From assembly GCA_030950285.1 (NCBI GenBank), contig JAUZRR010000055.1, forward strand, positions 1 through 33,830: a stretch of DNA of 33,830 nt, in the 5' to 3' direction. Made by a program: the position numbers and the translations under genes. The DNA is from Planctomycetota bacterium. Lineage in GTDB: Bacteria > Planctomycetota > Phycisphaerae > Phycisphaerales > UBA1924. The notes beneath the pieces were generated by a model that saw only the letters and a program-made list of their open reading frames with translations, did not search any database and was not told the origin of the DNA. Positions 1 to 8,282 of this stretch are shown piece after piece; position 1 is the stretch's first letter; every line of letters begins with the position of its first letter.

Positions 1-34
1 CCACGGTCTCGACGAGAGTGAGCGCGCGGGTCAT
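1..34 (-). CDS. Pseudopilin, N-terminal fragment (type II secretion operon)
   Basis: Only the first 11 codons lie in the window, reading MTRALTLVETV on the minus strand and running off the left edge. The ALTLVE core with Glu at the fifth position after a small residue matches the prepilin peptidase recognition site, so this is probably a minor pseudopilin (GspI- or GspJ-like). Its ATG overlaps the TGA of the preceding pseudopilin as ATGA, the same arrangement as all other junctions of this operon. The subfamily cannot be decided from so short a piece. Confidence 0.6.
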   Translation of the reverse strand, partial: MTRALTLVETV

Positions 35-495
35 GGCGTTATCTCGCTGGCAGTGGTTGTGGAGCCGGTCAGACCGGCGACGAGCGTGCGGGTTGACCGT
101 TCGCCGGAGTGGACGGTGAAGATGTAGTCGGGGCTGCGCCCGCGTGCATCGAACCGGATCACGCCGAGAGGTGTTCCCGAGACTGTGCTTGTCAGTTCGA
201 TGGTGGTTGCAGCAGGGAGCTGCCGAGTCACCAACGCGGGTGCGTGCTGCGCGAGTCGAACCCACACCGAGCCGTCGGCCACGCGCAGCTCGACCGGTTC
301 GCCCCGGCGGGCGATCGCCCGGGCACGCGCGTCGGCGTCGAGCACCGCCGATGCTGCACGGTCCATCGCGGCACGGTCGGCAGCCGGGGCCAGGCTCGCC
401 GCAACCACACCCACAACCAACGCAAGCAGCACGACCACCGCCAGCGATTCGATGAGCGTGAACCCGCGAGCATCACACAGGGGTGGAGTGTTCAT
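31..495 (-). CDS. gspH: Type II secretion minor pseudopilin, GspH-like
   Basis: This 154-residue protein carries a classic type IV pilin/pseudopilin N-terminus: a short leader, then GFTLIE at residues 11-16 followed by a hydrophobic helix to about residue 35. Prepilin peptidase should cut after Gly11, and Glu16 is the conserved +5 glutamate. The rest is a small globular domain typical in length for GspH/FimT pseudopilins, which help build the tip of the periplasmic pseudopilus. Its ATG overlaps the stop of the GspG gene (ATGA at 492-495), implying translational coupling. Assignment to GspH rather than another minor pseudopilin rests on size and gene order and is moderately sure. Confidence 0.78.
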   Translation of the reverse strand: MNTPPLCDARGFTLIESLAVVVLLALVVGVVAASLAPAADRAAMDRAASAVLDADARARAIARRGEPVELRVADGSVWVRLAQHAPALVTRQLPAATTIELTSTVSGTPLGVIRFDARGRSPDYIFTVHSGERSTRTLVAGLTGSTTTASEITP

Positions 496-986
496 TCCTT
501 ATTCCCCCGCAGGCTGACCGAAGAGAGGTCCGCGTCCTCGTCCTCGCCCCCGAGCTGGCCGTCGGCCCCGTAGCTGACGACTTCGTAAGGGTGGCCATCC
601 GGGCCGGGCGTGATGTAGATGTAAGGCCGGTCCCATGGGTCCAGCAGATTGTCGGCCGGCAGGTAGTAGGCACTCGTTGGCGAGGCGTTGGCCAGCACAC
701 TCAGCCCGGTCTCGAGATCGGGCCAGGCGCTCGTGTCCATGCGGTAGACCTCGATCTTGCCGACGATCTGCCCGATGCCGGTCTTGGCCAGCTCGTGCTT
801 GCCCTTGCCGAACGCGCCGGAGAACCCGATCGCGAGCGTCGCAGCGAGCAGCCCGAGGATTACGACAACGGCGAGCACCTCGACCAGTGTCATGCCGTGG
901 GGGGTGGGGCGGGTGGGGCGGGTGAAGTGTGCGGCAGCCAGACGGTTGGGAGCGGTGTGTGGTTCTAACAACGTGGTACGGCTCAT
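492..986 (-). CDS. gspG: Type II secretion major pseudopilin GspG
   Basis: This 164-residue protein is recognised as the major pseudopilin. After the pilin helix (MTLVEVLAVVVILGLLAATL, residues 32-51) it has the DPWDRPYIY segment and a C-terminal acidic loop (GADGQLGGEDEDAD) that in GspG binds calcium. GspG subunits polymerise into the piston-like pseudopilus in the periplasm. Two oddities are seen. The leader before the cleavage site is about 31 residues, long for this family, and the first mature residue would be Met instead of Phe. The start is supported by an ATGA overlap with the gspF stop at 983-986. Assignment is firm because both ends of the protein match the family pattern. Confidence 0.92.
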   Translation of the reverse strand: MSRTTLLEPHTAPNRLAAAHFTRPTRPTPHGMTLVEVLAVVVILGLLAATLAIGFSGAFGKGKHELAKTGIGQIVGKIEVYRMDTSAWPDLETGLSVLANASPTSAYYLPADNLLDPWDRPYIYITPGPDGHPYEVVSYGADGQLGGEDEDADLSSVSLRGNKE

Positions 987-2314
987 GCGATGATCTCCTG
1001 CAACTTGAGAATCGGCAGCACCGCGCTCATCACCACGATCCCGATCAGCGTGGCGAGCATCAGGATCACCGCGGGCTCAAGCAGTGACGCGAGGCGGTCG
1101 ATCGACCGTGCCGCCGAGCGGTGCGACCGCTCGGCCAGCTTCGAGAGGATCTCGGGCAGCTCGCCGCTGGATTCACCGATCGAGATCAAACGCCTGCATT
1201 CGTCGTCGAACCAGACCGGATCGGGGAGTGATTCTGACAGGCTGCCGCCGCGCTCGATCGAGGTTGCGGCCTGTTGCAGCGCACTGCCGAGAGAACCGCT
1301 ATGGCCGATCGCAGCACTTGGGGTTGAGCTGGTGGGGGTGGTGGGACTCGTGGGGGTGGTCGTGGGGGTGGGGGTGGGGGTGGTCAGGGAGGTCAGCCGC
1401 AGGGCGTCGACCACCGGGACCCCGGTGCGGACCAGTTCGGCGATGCCCGCCCACGCCCTGGCGAGGGCGAGTCTTCGGGCGAACCCGGGCACGATCCTGC
1501 GCGTCCAGAGCGGCAGAAGCCCGGCCCGCCCCAGCCTGCCGAGCAACACCAGAGCCCCGACCGTTGCGAGGATCGCGACTGCTCCAAGAAGCACCCCGTG
1601 CCGCAGCAGACCCTGCCCGAACGCCATGACCGCCAGTGTCAACCGCGGCGGCTCAACACCCGCGTCGATCAGGATCGTCGTGAGGTCGGGGAGGGTCTTG
1701 ACGCTCAGGAAGATGACCACGCCGATCCCGACAACCGAGACCACCGCCGGATAGGTCAGCGCGCTGGCGAGCTTTGCCGCGAGCGCCCCGGCACGCTCCT
1801 GCCGCTGGGCAAGGGTCTCCAGCACGCTCGGCAGCTCGCCCGACGCCCGGGCGGCGCTGACCATCGCGACCTCGGCCGGCTCGAACCACCAGGGATGGTG
1901 CTGCATCGCCTCGTCGAGAGCTGCGCCCTCGCGCATCGCTTCCCGCAGTTCGACCAACATGGTGCCGGTCGAGCGGTTGGTCCGGCCGCCCAGCAGCGTG
2001 GTCACCGCGTCGACGATCGGCAGCCCGGCCTGCAGCATGGTGGCGAGGCTGTCGTACAACTCGGCCTTGGCCCGCACGCGGCGGGAGCGGGTGTGCCGTT
2101 GCAGCGCTCGCGTGAACGGCGCGAGCACGTTGCGGGCTCGATCGGGCACGACGCTCTTCCGGTGAGCGGGCTTTGCCTCGATGACTTGCAGGCCTGCGCG
2201 GCGGAGCGATGCCCGCAGCGCAGCGGGAGACTCGGCCGCGAGTTCACCAGCCAACGGGCCGGACGGCTCTGCACTCGGCTGCAGCGGCACGGCTTTGTAG
2301 CGGTACACCGTCAC
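983..2314 (-). CDS. gspF: Type II secretion inner-membrane platform protein GspF
   Basis: This 443-residue protein has the duplicated GspF/PilC layout: a cytoplasmic N-terminal domain, a first helical T2SSF repeat (about residues 85-205), a transmembrane segment near ALTYPAVVSVVGIGVVIFLS, a second near residue 240, a second repeat, and a C-terminal membrane helix before the end. It forms the inner-membrane platform that couples the GspE ATPase to pseudopilus assembly. Unusually, a Thr/Pro/Ser-rich low-complexity stretch (about residues 311-331) interrupts the second repeat; the underlying DNA is a simple GGGGGT-type repeat. Start and stop overlap gspE and gspG by 4 bases each. The family call is secure; the effect of the insert is unknown. 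Confidence 0.92.
   Translation of the reverse strand: MTVYRYKAVPLQPSAEPSGPLAGELAAESPAALRASLRRAGLQVIEAKPAHRKSVVPDRARNVLAPFTRALQRHTRSRRVRAKAELYDSLATMLQAGLPIVDAVTTLLGGRTNRSTGTMLVELREAMREGAALDEAMQHHPWWFEPAEVAMVSAARASGELPSVLETLAQRQERAGALAAKLASALTYPAVVSVVGIGVVIFLSVKTLPDLTTILIDAGVEPPRLTLAVMAFGQGLLRHGVLLGAVAILATVGALVLLGRLGRAGLLPLWTRRIVPGFARRLALARAWAGIAELVRTGVPVVDALRLTSLTTPTPTPTTTPTSPTTPTSSTPSAAIGHSGSLGSALQQAATSIERGGSLSESLPDPVWFDDECRRLISIGESSGELPEILSKLAERSHRSAARSIDRLASLLEPAVILMLATLIGIVVMSAVLPILKLQEIIA
1322..1382. repeat. Simple-sequence (GT/G-rich) tract inside gspF
   Basis: The plus strand reads as repeated GGTGGGGGT-like units, encoding a Thr/Pro-rich linker on the minus strand within the second GspF repeat. 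Such a tract is prone to slippage. Units are not strict multiples of three, so length change could shift the frame of gspF and, through the coupled starts, affect the downstream pseudopilins. Confidence 0.7.
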
Positions 2315-3864
2315 CCCAGCCCCCCGACCACACGCTCGAGTTCGGTGCGGGTGGTCAGCCCGGCCTCAACGAGCGCATCGGCTTCCTGTTCGAGACTCCG
2401 TACACCTTGCGAACGCACATGCTGCCGGATTGATGAGGCGGATTCGCCGCCGGTGACAAGCGCACGCAGCTCGTCATCGACTGTGATGAGCTCGAAGATC
2501 GCCGTGCGGCCGCGGTATCCGGCGTGCAGGCAGGTTCCGCAACCGTTGCCGTTGCATTGCTGGTGCGTAAGACGCAGCAACCGCTGGGCGAGCACCGTCG
2601 AGACCGACGACGCGACCAGGTACGGCTCGACGCCGAGATCAAGCAATCGGGTGACCGCCGAGGGCGCGTCGTTGGTGTGGAGGGTTGAGAACACAAGGTG
2701 CCCGGTGAGGCTCGCCTGGATCGCGATCCGTGCGGTCTCGGCGTCACGGATCTCGCCGACCATGATCACGTCGGGGTCCTGCCGGAGGATGTGGCGGAGG
2801 CCGCTGGCGAACGTGATGCCTTTCCTGGTGTTGACCTGCGACTGGCTGATCGCGATCCCCGAGGTGGCGAGTTCGTACTCGATCGGGTCCTCGATCGTCA
2901 TGATGTTGAGCCCGCCGCCCATGTTCTGTGCGTTCTGTTCGTTCTGCTCGTTGTTGCCGTGGAGTGTGGTGGAGTTTCCCGATGCGTTCCGTGTCGCGAG
3001 CCAACGCAGCGTGGTGTAGAGCGTGGTCGTCTTGCCCGAGCCCGTCGGGCCGGTGACCAGCACAATGCCGCTGGCCCTGCCGGCGCAGTGCAGGAAGCGG
3101 GACTCGACACGCTCGGGCATCCCCAGCGAGGCGAAGTCGTCGAGCCCGGGGCCGTGCCCGACATCGAGCAGCCGGACCACCGCGCGCTCGCCGTAGCTGG
3201 TCGGCAGCGTGCTGATTCGGAGGTCGATCGATCGGCCCGATCCGATCACCACCGTGGCCCTGCCGTCCTGGGGGATCCGCCGCTCGGCGATGTCCATGCG
3301 GCCCATCACCTTGATCCGGCTCACGATCGCGGGTGTGAGCTTTGGGGTCACCTCACGGACCGTCTGCAGCACGCCGTCGAGGCGGTACCGCACCAGTGTG
3401 CGGTCGGCCAGCGGCTGCACATGGATGTCGCTCGCGCCCCGGCCGAGCGCCTCAAAGACAATCGCGTCGACGAGCTTGACCACCGGACCCTTGCCCTCGG
3501 TCGAGAGCAGGTCTCGGTCGGCGAGTTGCAGCAGCCGTTCCACGTCGGTGCTGTCCTCGGCGGGGTCTGCCGTGGTGATAACGGAGGCGTTGTCTTGCAC
3601 CGAGGCGTAGGCGGTGTCGATCGCTTCGGCAACAGATTGCTCATCACGGACGACCGGCTCGATCGCGGTGCCGAGCCGCACACCAACGTTGAACACCGCA
3701 GCGGGGTCTGACCGTTCCGCGACCGCGAGGTACTCAACCCCGTCGTAGTGCCCTTCGCTCAGGATCAGGTGCTGCCGCGCAAAGTCACGCGGGATGAGCC
3801 GCAGGAACGCCTCGCTGGGCAGAGAGCTCCGCTCTTCATCTGTGTGACTGGCAACCTCGGTCAT
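2311..3864 (-). CDS. gspE: Type II secretion traffic ATPase GspE
   Basis: This 517-residue protein is a GspE/PilB-type hexameric ATPase on the cytoplasmic face of the secretion platform. It has the N1E-type N-terminal region, a Walker A motif GPTGSGKTTTL near residue 271, Walker B within DPDVIMVGEIRD near residue 361, and a His-box region following it (GHLVFSTLHTND). A Cys cluster near residues 436-446 (CNGNGCGTC) corresponds to the zinc-binding C-terminal module but is compressed compared with the usual tetracysteine domain. I chose the ATG at 3864 rather than an upstream one at 3894. It gives the same 4-base ATGA overlap with gspD that every other junction shows. Confidence 0.94.
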   Translation of the reverse strand: MTEVASHTDEERSSLPSEAFLRLIPRDFARQHLILSEGHYDGVEYLAVAERSDPAAVFNVGVRLGTAIEPVVRDEQSVAEAIDTAYASVQDNASVITTADPAEDSTDVERLLQLADRDLLSTEGKGPVVKLVDAIVFEALGRGASDIHVQPLADRTLVRYRLDGVLQTVREVTPKLTPAIVSRIKVMGRMDIAERRIPQDGRATVVIGSGRSIDLRISTLPTSYGERAVVRLLDVGHGPGLDDFASLGMPERVESRFLHCAGRASGIVLVTGPTGSGKTTTLYTTLRWLATRNASGNSTTLHGNNEQNEQNAQNMGGGLNIMTIEDPIEYELATSGIAISQSQVNTRKGITFASGLRHILRQDPDVIMVGEIRDAETARIAIQASLTGHLVFSTLHTNDAPSAVTRLLDLGVEPYLVASSVSTVLAQRLLRLTHQQCNGNGCGTCLHAGYRGRTAIFELITVDDELRALVTGGESASSIRQHVRSQGVRSLEQEADALVEAGLTTRTELERVVGGLG

Positions 3865-5975
3865 CGGATCAGCCTCGGCTGAGGCTCCGGCCACCCGTCG
3901 TCGATCCCGGTCTCGGTCAGCCGCAGATCGCTGAGGTTCTTGAGCCCCTCGAAGTCTCGGTCCCGCAGGATCGTGGGGCGGATGAACACATAGAACCGCG
4001 ATCGGCTCCCCGACTTGCTGCGGTTCTTGAACACCTCACCGAGCAAAGGAATATCGCTCAGGAAGGGGATCCCGGTCTCGGCGTAGCCCTCGGTGGTTAG
4101 CTCGATGCCGCCCACCGCGATGGTGTAGCCGTCGGGGATGGTCGCCACACTGTCGATGCTGTTCTGCTGGCGGGGCGGCGGCACCGACGAGTCGGCCGCG
4201 TCGCCGACAAACGCGCTGAGCGAGATCTGGTACTCGAGCCTGAGATGATCGCCCTCGGCGATCTGCGGCCGGACGCTGACTTCTGTGCCCGCGTCGGAAG
4301 AGCCGCCGAACGAGGTTGTGGCAACCGTGTCCGAAGCATTGAGTGTCGTGAACGGCTGCTCGAGCACCGAGTTCAGGCTCGCCTGCTCGTTGCTGGCAAC
4401 CAATATCTTGGGGATCGAGAGCGAACGCCCCTCGTTGAGCGATTGCAACGCCCGCAGCACGACGCTGAAGTCACCGGGGTTGAGGACGATGCCGGTGAGC
4501 CCCGCGCCGCGGTTGCCGTCGATACCCGACGCGCTCGCGCCGGTCGAACTGAGCCCAAACAACGAGCTGAGCTTGGCAACCGTGTCGTTGGGGCCGTTGA
4601 TGAGCGCGTCGATCTCGACACCGAGGTCGAGCGAGTCGCTCTCTGAAAGGCTCACGATCAGGATCTCAAGAAGCACCTGCGGCCGCCGAACGTCAAGGTC
4701 TTTCAGTAATCGCTCCAGCCGCTCGAGTTCGGCGACCTCCCCGATCGCGATGATCGAGTTGGTCCCGGGATCGGCGGTCAGCTGAAGCTCACGAGTCGCG
4801 GCTTCGGTTCCGGTGGGGCGGGGCAGGAGGGCGCTGCCTGCCGACGCAGTTCCGGTGTTGCTCTCGGGTGTTGATCCTGTGACAACCCCAGAAGAGATCA
4901 GCGACTGCACAATACCAACAACCTCCTCAGCATCACGGTTCTTCAAGCGGAACGTACGGGTGGGACGACGCACGGCTTCGGGTGACTCGGCGAGCCGTTC
5001 GAGGATCGCAAGCACCCGCTCGTGCTGAGCTGGCGTCGCTGTCACCACCAGGCTCCCCGTGAGATCATCGGCAGCCACACTAAACCCGTTGTTCGATGCA
5101 GACTCTCCGAGGAGGTTCGTGAGTGATCCTGCGATCTGGGACGCGTTCATTCCGCCAGAGGAGTAGCTCACGGTCTGGTCAGCCTCCCGTCGATCGAACT
5201 GGGCGACGAGGTCTCGCCACTTTTCGATCTCTCCGGGCGGGGCGACGATGAGAATCGAACGGTTGTCTGGCCCGGCCATGATCTCGCCCCGTACGGGGCT
5301 TGCGCCAGAGGCGGCGCGTTTGGCTGTGAGTTGGGCCAGGAGTGTGACGATCCGTTCTGCGGGGAGATTGATGACCGGAACTTCAACCGGCCTGATCGCG
5401 GCGGTGTCGGATTCGAGTGAAGCGATGGCGGGGATGATGGCCTCGATGCGTGGCGAGAGATCCATCACGAGCACGTGGCGGGATTGGGGAATCGCGGTTG
5501 CGGTACCGGATGGAGAGAGCAACGGCGTAATCGACGACACAATATCGTCCAGGCTCCGGGCATCAATAGGTATCAGCACCGCCCGAAACCCTGCCGTAAC
5601 CCCATTGGCAGATTCTTGATAACGGTCGAGTGATTCCATCCGGGCCAGAGAACCCGCCGTGCCGATCGGGACAACGCTCAGGGTATCGTCGTTGGCCATG
5701 TGTACGGTGGTGAATCCCTGCGCCCTGAGTAATCTGTTGGTCAAAATCCACAGATCTGTGTTATTGAGATCATTGTGCAGCCGCAGTGTCACGCTGCCGG
5801 TAAGACGGGTGTCGTATTCAATGTTCAGGCCGAGACGGTCGGCGGCAAGGTCCACCAGCCTGGGGAGCTCAACCACAGAGCGTAGTTGTGTGGCTTGGTC
5901 GGGCTGAGCGTGTGCAACTGGTATGGCAACAGCACTGATTATGCAGATATACCCAGTCGCAAGAGCTTGGTGCAT
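3861..5975 (-). CDS. gspD: Type II secretion outer-membrane secretin GspD
   Basis: The 704-residue product starts with a signal peptide (hydrophobic core IISAVAIPVA, cleavage probably after AHA). N0/N1-type periplasmic domains follow, including the RTFRLKNRDAEEVV segment typical of N-domain repeats. The C-terminal secretin domain holds VLLEILIVSLSESDSLDLGV and an ending like GIPFLSDIPLLGEVF plus RFYVFIRPTILRD. Secretins form the outer-membrane channel through which folded proteins leave the periplasm. The gene is first in the operon gspD-E-F-G-H. No strong Shine-Dalgarno sequence is seen before the ATG, so translation start is less certain than the identity. No pilotin gene is seen nearby. 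Confidence 0.93.
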   Translation of the reverse strand: MHQALATGYICIISAVAIPVAHAQPDQATQLRSVVELPRLVDLAADRLGLNIEYDTRLTGSVTLRLHNDLNNTDLWILTNRLLRAQGFTTVHMANDDTLSVVPIGTAGSLARMESLDRYQESANGVTAGFRAVLIPIDARSLDDIVSSITPLLSPSGTATAIPQSRHVLVMDLSPRIEAIIPAIASLESDTAAIRPVEVPVINLPAERIVTLLAQLTAKRAASGASPVRGEIMAGPDNRSILIVAPPGEIEKWRDLVAQFDRREADQTVSYSSGGMNASQIAGSLTNLLGESASNNGFSVAADDLTGSLVVTATPAQHERVLAILERLAESPEAVRRPTRTFRLKNRDAEEVVGIVQSLISSGVVTGSTPESNTGTASAGSALLPRPTGTEAATRELQLTADPGTNSIIAIGEVAELERLERLLKDLDVRRPQVLLEILIVSLSESDSLDLGVEIDALINGPNDTVAKLSSLFGLSSTGASASGIDGNRGAGLTGIVLNPGDFSVVLRALQSLNEGRSLSIPKILVASNEQASLNSVLEQPFTTLNASDTVATTSFGGSSDAGTEVSVRPQIAEGDHLRLEYQISLSAFVGDAADSSVPPPRQQNSIDSVATIPDGYTIAVGGIELTTEGYAETGIPFLSDIPLLGEVFKNRSKSGSRSRFYVFIRPTILRDRDFEGLKNLSDLRLTETGIDDGWPEPQPRLIR

Positions 5976-6131
5976 GATCAGCCATTTCTTTATTGTTCAT
6001 GCCCGGAACGCACAAGTGCGAGGCCAAGGCAGTACACGGACAGCGATGCAGTTTGCCACAGAATTGCCGAGTTTCTTGTTCGTAAAACTCAACTCTTCGG
6101 GTATGCTCCAGAGCGGGATTGGGGATTTGAA

Positions 6132-6566
6132 ATGGGTGAACCGAAGGGTGTTGGGGGCGTGAATCCATCAGAGGCAACGCTGGCGTCTTGCGCCTCGTTG
6201 TGCAAGCTGCTTGGTGTGGGGACTCGTCTTGAGGTGCTGGTGTTGATCGCGGCGGAGCCCACGAGTGTGAGCGGGCTTGCCGAGTGTCTTGGATGGGAAT
6301 GCTCGCTGTTGTGCTATCATCTCGGATTGTTGCGGAGGGCGGGGTTGGTCTTGTCGACGCAGGTTGGGCACACGCACGAGTACGGGCTTGGTCCGGCGGT
6401 CATCCATCACGAGCGGCGCACCGATGAGATCAGGTTGAGAGTCAAGGGCAACGACGGCGTCACGGTGGAGCTCACGCTCCCGGTGCCGTTGAACGGCGTG
6501 CTCTGCGAGCCGAAGTCTCTTCGCGCAGTTGACAACCCGGCGGCTACTCGTCCTCGAGACGCCTGA
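6132..6566 (+). CDS. ArsR-like winged-helix regulator
   Basis: This 144-residue protein carries a winged helix-turn-helix of ArsR type at about residues 15-85. LGVGTRLEVLVLIA is the first helix, the recognition helix contains LLCYHLGLLRRAGLV, and the wing contains a short THEYGL strand. The C-terminal 50 residues are a small extension of unknown role. Two Cys residues flank the recognition helix (WECSLLC), but a full metal-binding motif cannot be claimed. It is divergent from gspD, with a 156-base shared spacer, so it may control that operon; this is inference. The ATG at 6132 is chosen because homology begins shortly after it. An open frame extends further upstream but has no domain content. 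Its 3' end overlaps the convergent RyR gene by 23 bases. Confidence 0.75.
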   Translation: MGEPKGVGGVNPSEATLASCASLCKLLGVGTRLEVLVLIAAEPTSVSGLAECLGWECSLLCYHLGLLRRAGLVLSTQVGHTHEYGLGPAVIHHERRTDEIRLRVKGNDGVTVELTLPVPLNGVLCEPKSLRAVDNPAATRPRDA

Positions 6567-7008
6567 GTTCGCCGGCTGCGGGGTGATGCTCGGACGTGCT
6601 GCCGTCGGCCCATCGCACGCAGATCGAGCGGAGTTGTCCGGTCTCGGACTTCCACTCGATGATGTGGCCGGGCTCGTTTGGTGTGGGACGAGCGCGAGAC
6701 GGTTCCGACGGATCGTTGTGAACGACCCTGAGCCCTTCGCGCATCTCGCCGAGGATGAACACCCGATCGGGTCCACGCTGGTAGTCGATCGAGTCTGCGA
6801 GCTGTTGAAGGCAGTCCATTGCTTGGACGCCGAGTACTGCCTGCTGGTGGTCGTGGGGTTGGAGTTCGCCAAAGGGCACAAGGGCGTCGTGGTGCTTGGT
6901 GCGGGGGTTGAAGTCTGTGGCGCACGACCACCCCGACTGCTCCATGCGGTCGCGCCAGAGGTCGTGTGCGAGTTCGGCGAGTCGGTCGATTGCGTCGGTC
7001 GCGTGCAT
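6544..7008 (-). CDS. Small RyR-domain protein
   Basis: The N-terminal half of this 154-residue protein looks like the RyR domain (Pfam RyR, first described as repeats of ryanodine receptors). Residues about 5-65 read DRLAELAHDLWRDRMEQSGW, then a short linker, then KHHDALVPFGEL, matching the family pattern of an H-x-x-W helix, a GW turn and a conserved K-H-x-x-L-V-P-F strand. Bacterial RyR domains occur as stand-alone proteins or next to other modules and are thought to bind ligands; no enzyme motif is visible here. The C-terminal half (IIEWKSETGQLRSICVRWAD) looks like a small beta-rich domain I cannot name. The ATG at 7008 has an AAGG before it; an in-frame ATG at 7059 is possible. Confidence 0.7.
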   Translation of the reverse strand: MHATDAIDRLAELAHDLWRDRMEQSGWSCATDFNPRTKHHDALVPFGELQPHDHQQAVLGVQAMDCLQQLADSIDYQRGPDRVFILGEMREGLRVVHNDPSEPSRARPTPNEPGHIIEWKSETGQLRSICVRWADGSTSEHHPAAGELRRLEDE

Positions 7009-7166
7009 TGGTAGCCCTTGCGCAGTCCCCACGATCGCATGAGCATAGACACTCTGCATAGTGGTGTGCAACCGGTCTGTGGTGTGGCGGTGGGCGTCAC
7101 GGGCAGGGGAACTCCTTGTTTGCATTGGGGCGGTAGGAAAGAGAACGGGGGAAGGGCGGTCTGGTT

Positions 7167-7943
7167 CTACTCGTACCCCAGCGCGGTCCGGAGCGTGGAT
7201 TGGACCCCACCGAGGTTGTTCTCGAGTCTTGCGGCAGCGGCGGCGACCTCGGTCTCGGCGTCGCACTGGGTGACCAGATGCACGGATTCGCTGTTGGGTT
7301 CTTCTTCGCACATGGCGCTGGTCTTGATGTTGGCGATGGCGTCGCGGAGGGTGGTCCACTCGGCGTCGGTACGGGCGGCGACGCGGTACTGGACCGGGGC
7401 GGGTCGGGACCGGTTGGCGTGGATGGTCTCGATCGCGGCGATCTCCCCGGCGGCGAGATCGGCGGTCGCGGCGTCGTAGAGGTGGTCGAGAAGACTGTCT
7501 CGCGCGGTCTCGGCGACGCTGAGTGTCGCTTTGGCGGCGGTGTAGCTGTCGAGGTCGTCCTGGCTTGCTTGCCCTGCGCGGACGAGCTTGCCGAGTCGGT
7601 CGGCGTCGTCTCGGGCATCGGCGACGGCTTGATCTGAAACAACCAGGGCGGTCCAATTGGTGATGGTGAGGTGTGCGAGTGTATTGGCCCCGATGCTGGC
7701 TACGTCGGCGTCGGAGCACCCGGCGGCGGCGAGCGACTCGGCGGTGATGCCGACGCGGGCGAGTGAGGCCTCGAGTTCGGGGGGGGTGGGAGCGGCGAGC
7801 ATGGCCATGCGCATGCTGGTGAGGCCGGAGAAGGCCCCGAAGGAGCCCAGACCGGCGAGGGTGATCGCTCCGACCGCGAGCAGGATCGCTCCGATGGTGG
7901 TGAAAGTGCCGAGATGGAACCGCAGGGGTGGGCGTGGCGACAT
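7167..7943 (-). CDS. Membrane-anchored helical protein of unknown function
   Basis: This 258-residue protein starts at an ATG with a good AGGAGA Shine-Dalgarno sequence. After a short basic N-terminus it has one transmembrane segment (about residues 12-38, TIGAILLAVGAITLAGLGSF). A mostly helical, Ala/Asp-rich periplasmic region follows, likely forming coiled coils, with LGKLVRAGQASQDDLDSYTA resembling outer-membrane factor or adaptor helices only in general style. Two Cys near the C-terminus may pair. I do not recognise a family. An open frame continues upstream to 8078, inside the inverted repeat, but lacks domain content. The neighbouring gene on the other strand is the giant RHS gene. Confidence 0.65.
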   Translation of the reverse strand: MSPRPPLRFHLGTFTTIGAILLAVGAITLAGLGSFGAFSGLTSMRMAMLAAPTPPELEASLARVGITAESLAAAGCSDADVASIGANTLAHLTITNWTALVVSDQAVADARDDADRLGKLVRAGQASQDDLDSYTAAKATLSVAETARDSLLDHLYDAATADLAAGEIAAIETIHANRSRPAPVQYRVAARTDAEWTTLRDAIANIKTSAMCEEEPNSESVHLVTQCDAETEVAAAAARLENNLGGVQSTLRTALGYE

Positions 7944-8061
7944 GGCTGGTCTCCTGGAATGCACACGGGGCCGTGTGGTATGGGTCACGAGATCGGTGTG
8001 CGTGGTGTTGGCACGCTCATATGGATACCACGCCGGGAGCCCATATCCAAGCGGAAAGGCG

Positions 8062-8200
8062 CAAGTATGAACGGGCATTTATTCTTTCGGGTTGGGTGGG
8101 CTGCATGGAGGAGCGTGTGTTGGGCGTGTTGTTCGCAAGGAGTGTGGGACGAACAAAGGGCGTCGGCTCGGGCGCAAGAATAAATGCCCGTTCATACTTG
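8062..8200. repeat. 25-bp perfect inverted repeat with nested hairpin upstream of RHS gene
   Basis: Bases 8062-8086 and 8176-8200 are exact reverse complements (25 of 25), separated by 89 bases. Inside lies a second perfect inverted repeat, TTGTTCG at 8129-8135 and CGAACAA at 8150-8156. The outer arms also overlap an 8-base direct repeat GGCGCAAG (8058-8065 and 8171-8178). The element fills much of the 339-base spacer (7944-8282) between the divergent membrane protein and RHS genes. It could be an invertible switch, a small MITE-like element or a large structured leader; the sequence alone does not decide. Beyond it, the spacer holds only the RHS ribosome binding site (GGAG before 8283). Confidence 0.9.
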
Positions 8201-8282
8201 GCGGTTTGTTCTTGCGTTGCTCCGGGGTGGATCGGTAGGGTTGCAGGGTGCGAGGGTACGCCTCGTGCTTTGGAGATCCGCC

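Noticed and set aside
5976..6131. Promoter for the ArsR-like gene (TATGCT near 6100)
   Set aside because: A -10-like hexamer exists but no acceptable -35 at proper spacing, so it was not listed.
6168..7100. 310-codon minus-strand frame over the ArsR-like gene
   Set aside because: It is Ser/Thr/Arg-rich shadow sequence; the plus-strand winged helix and the minus-strand RyR frame explain the region better.
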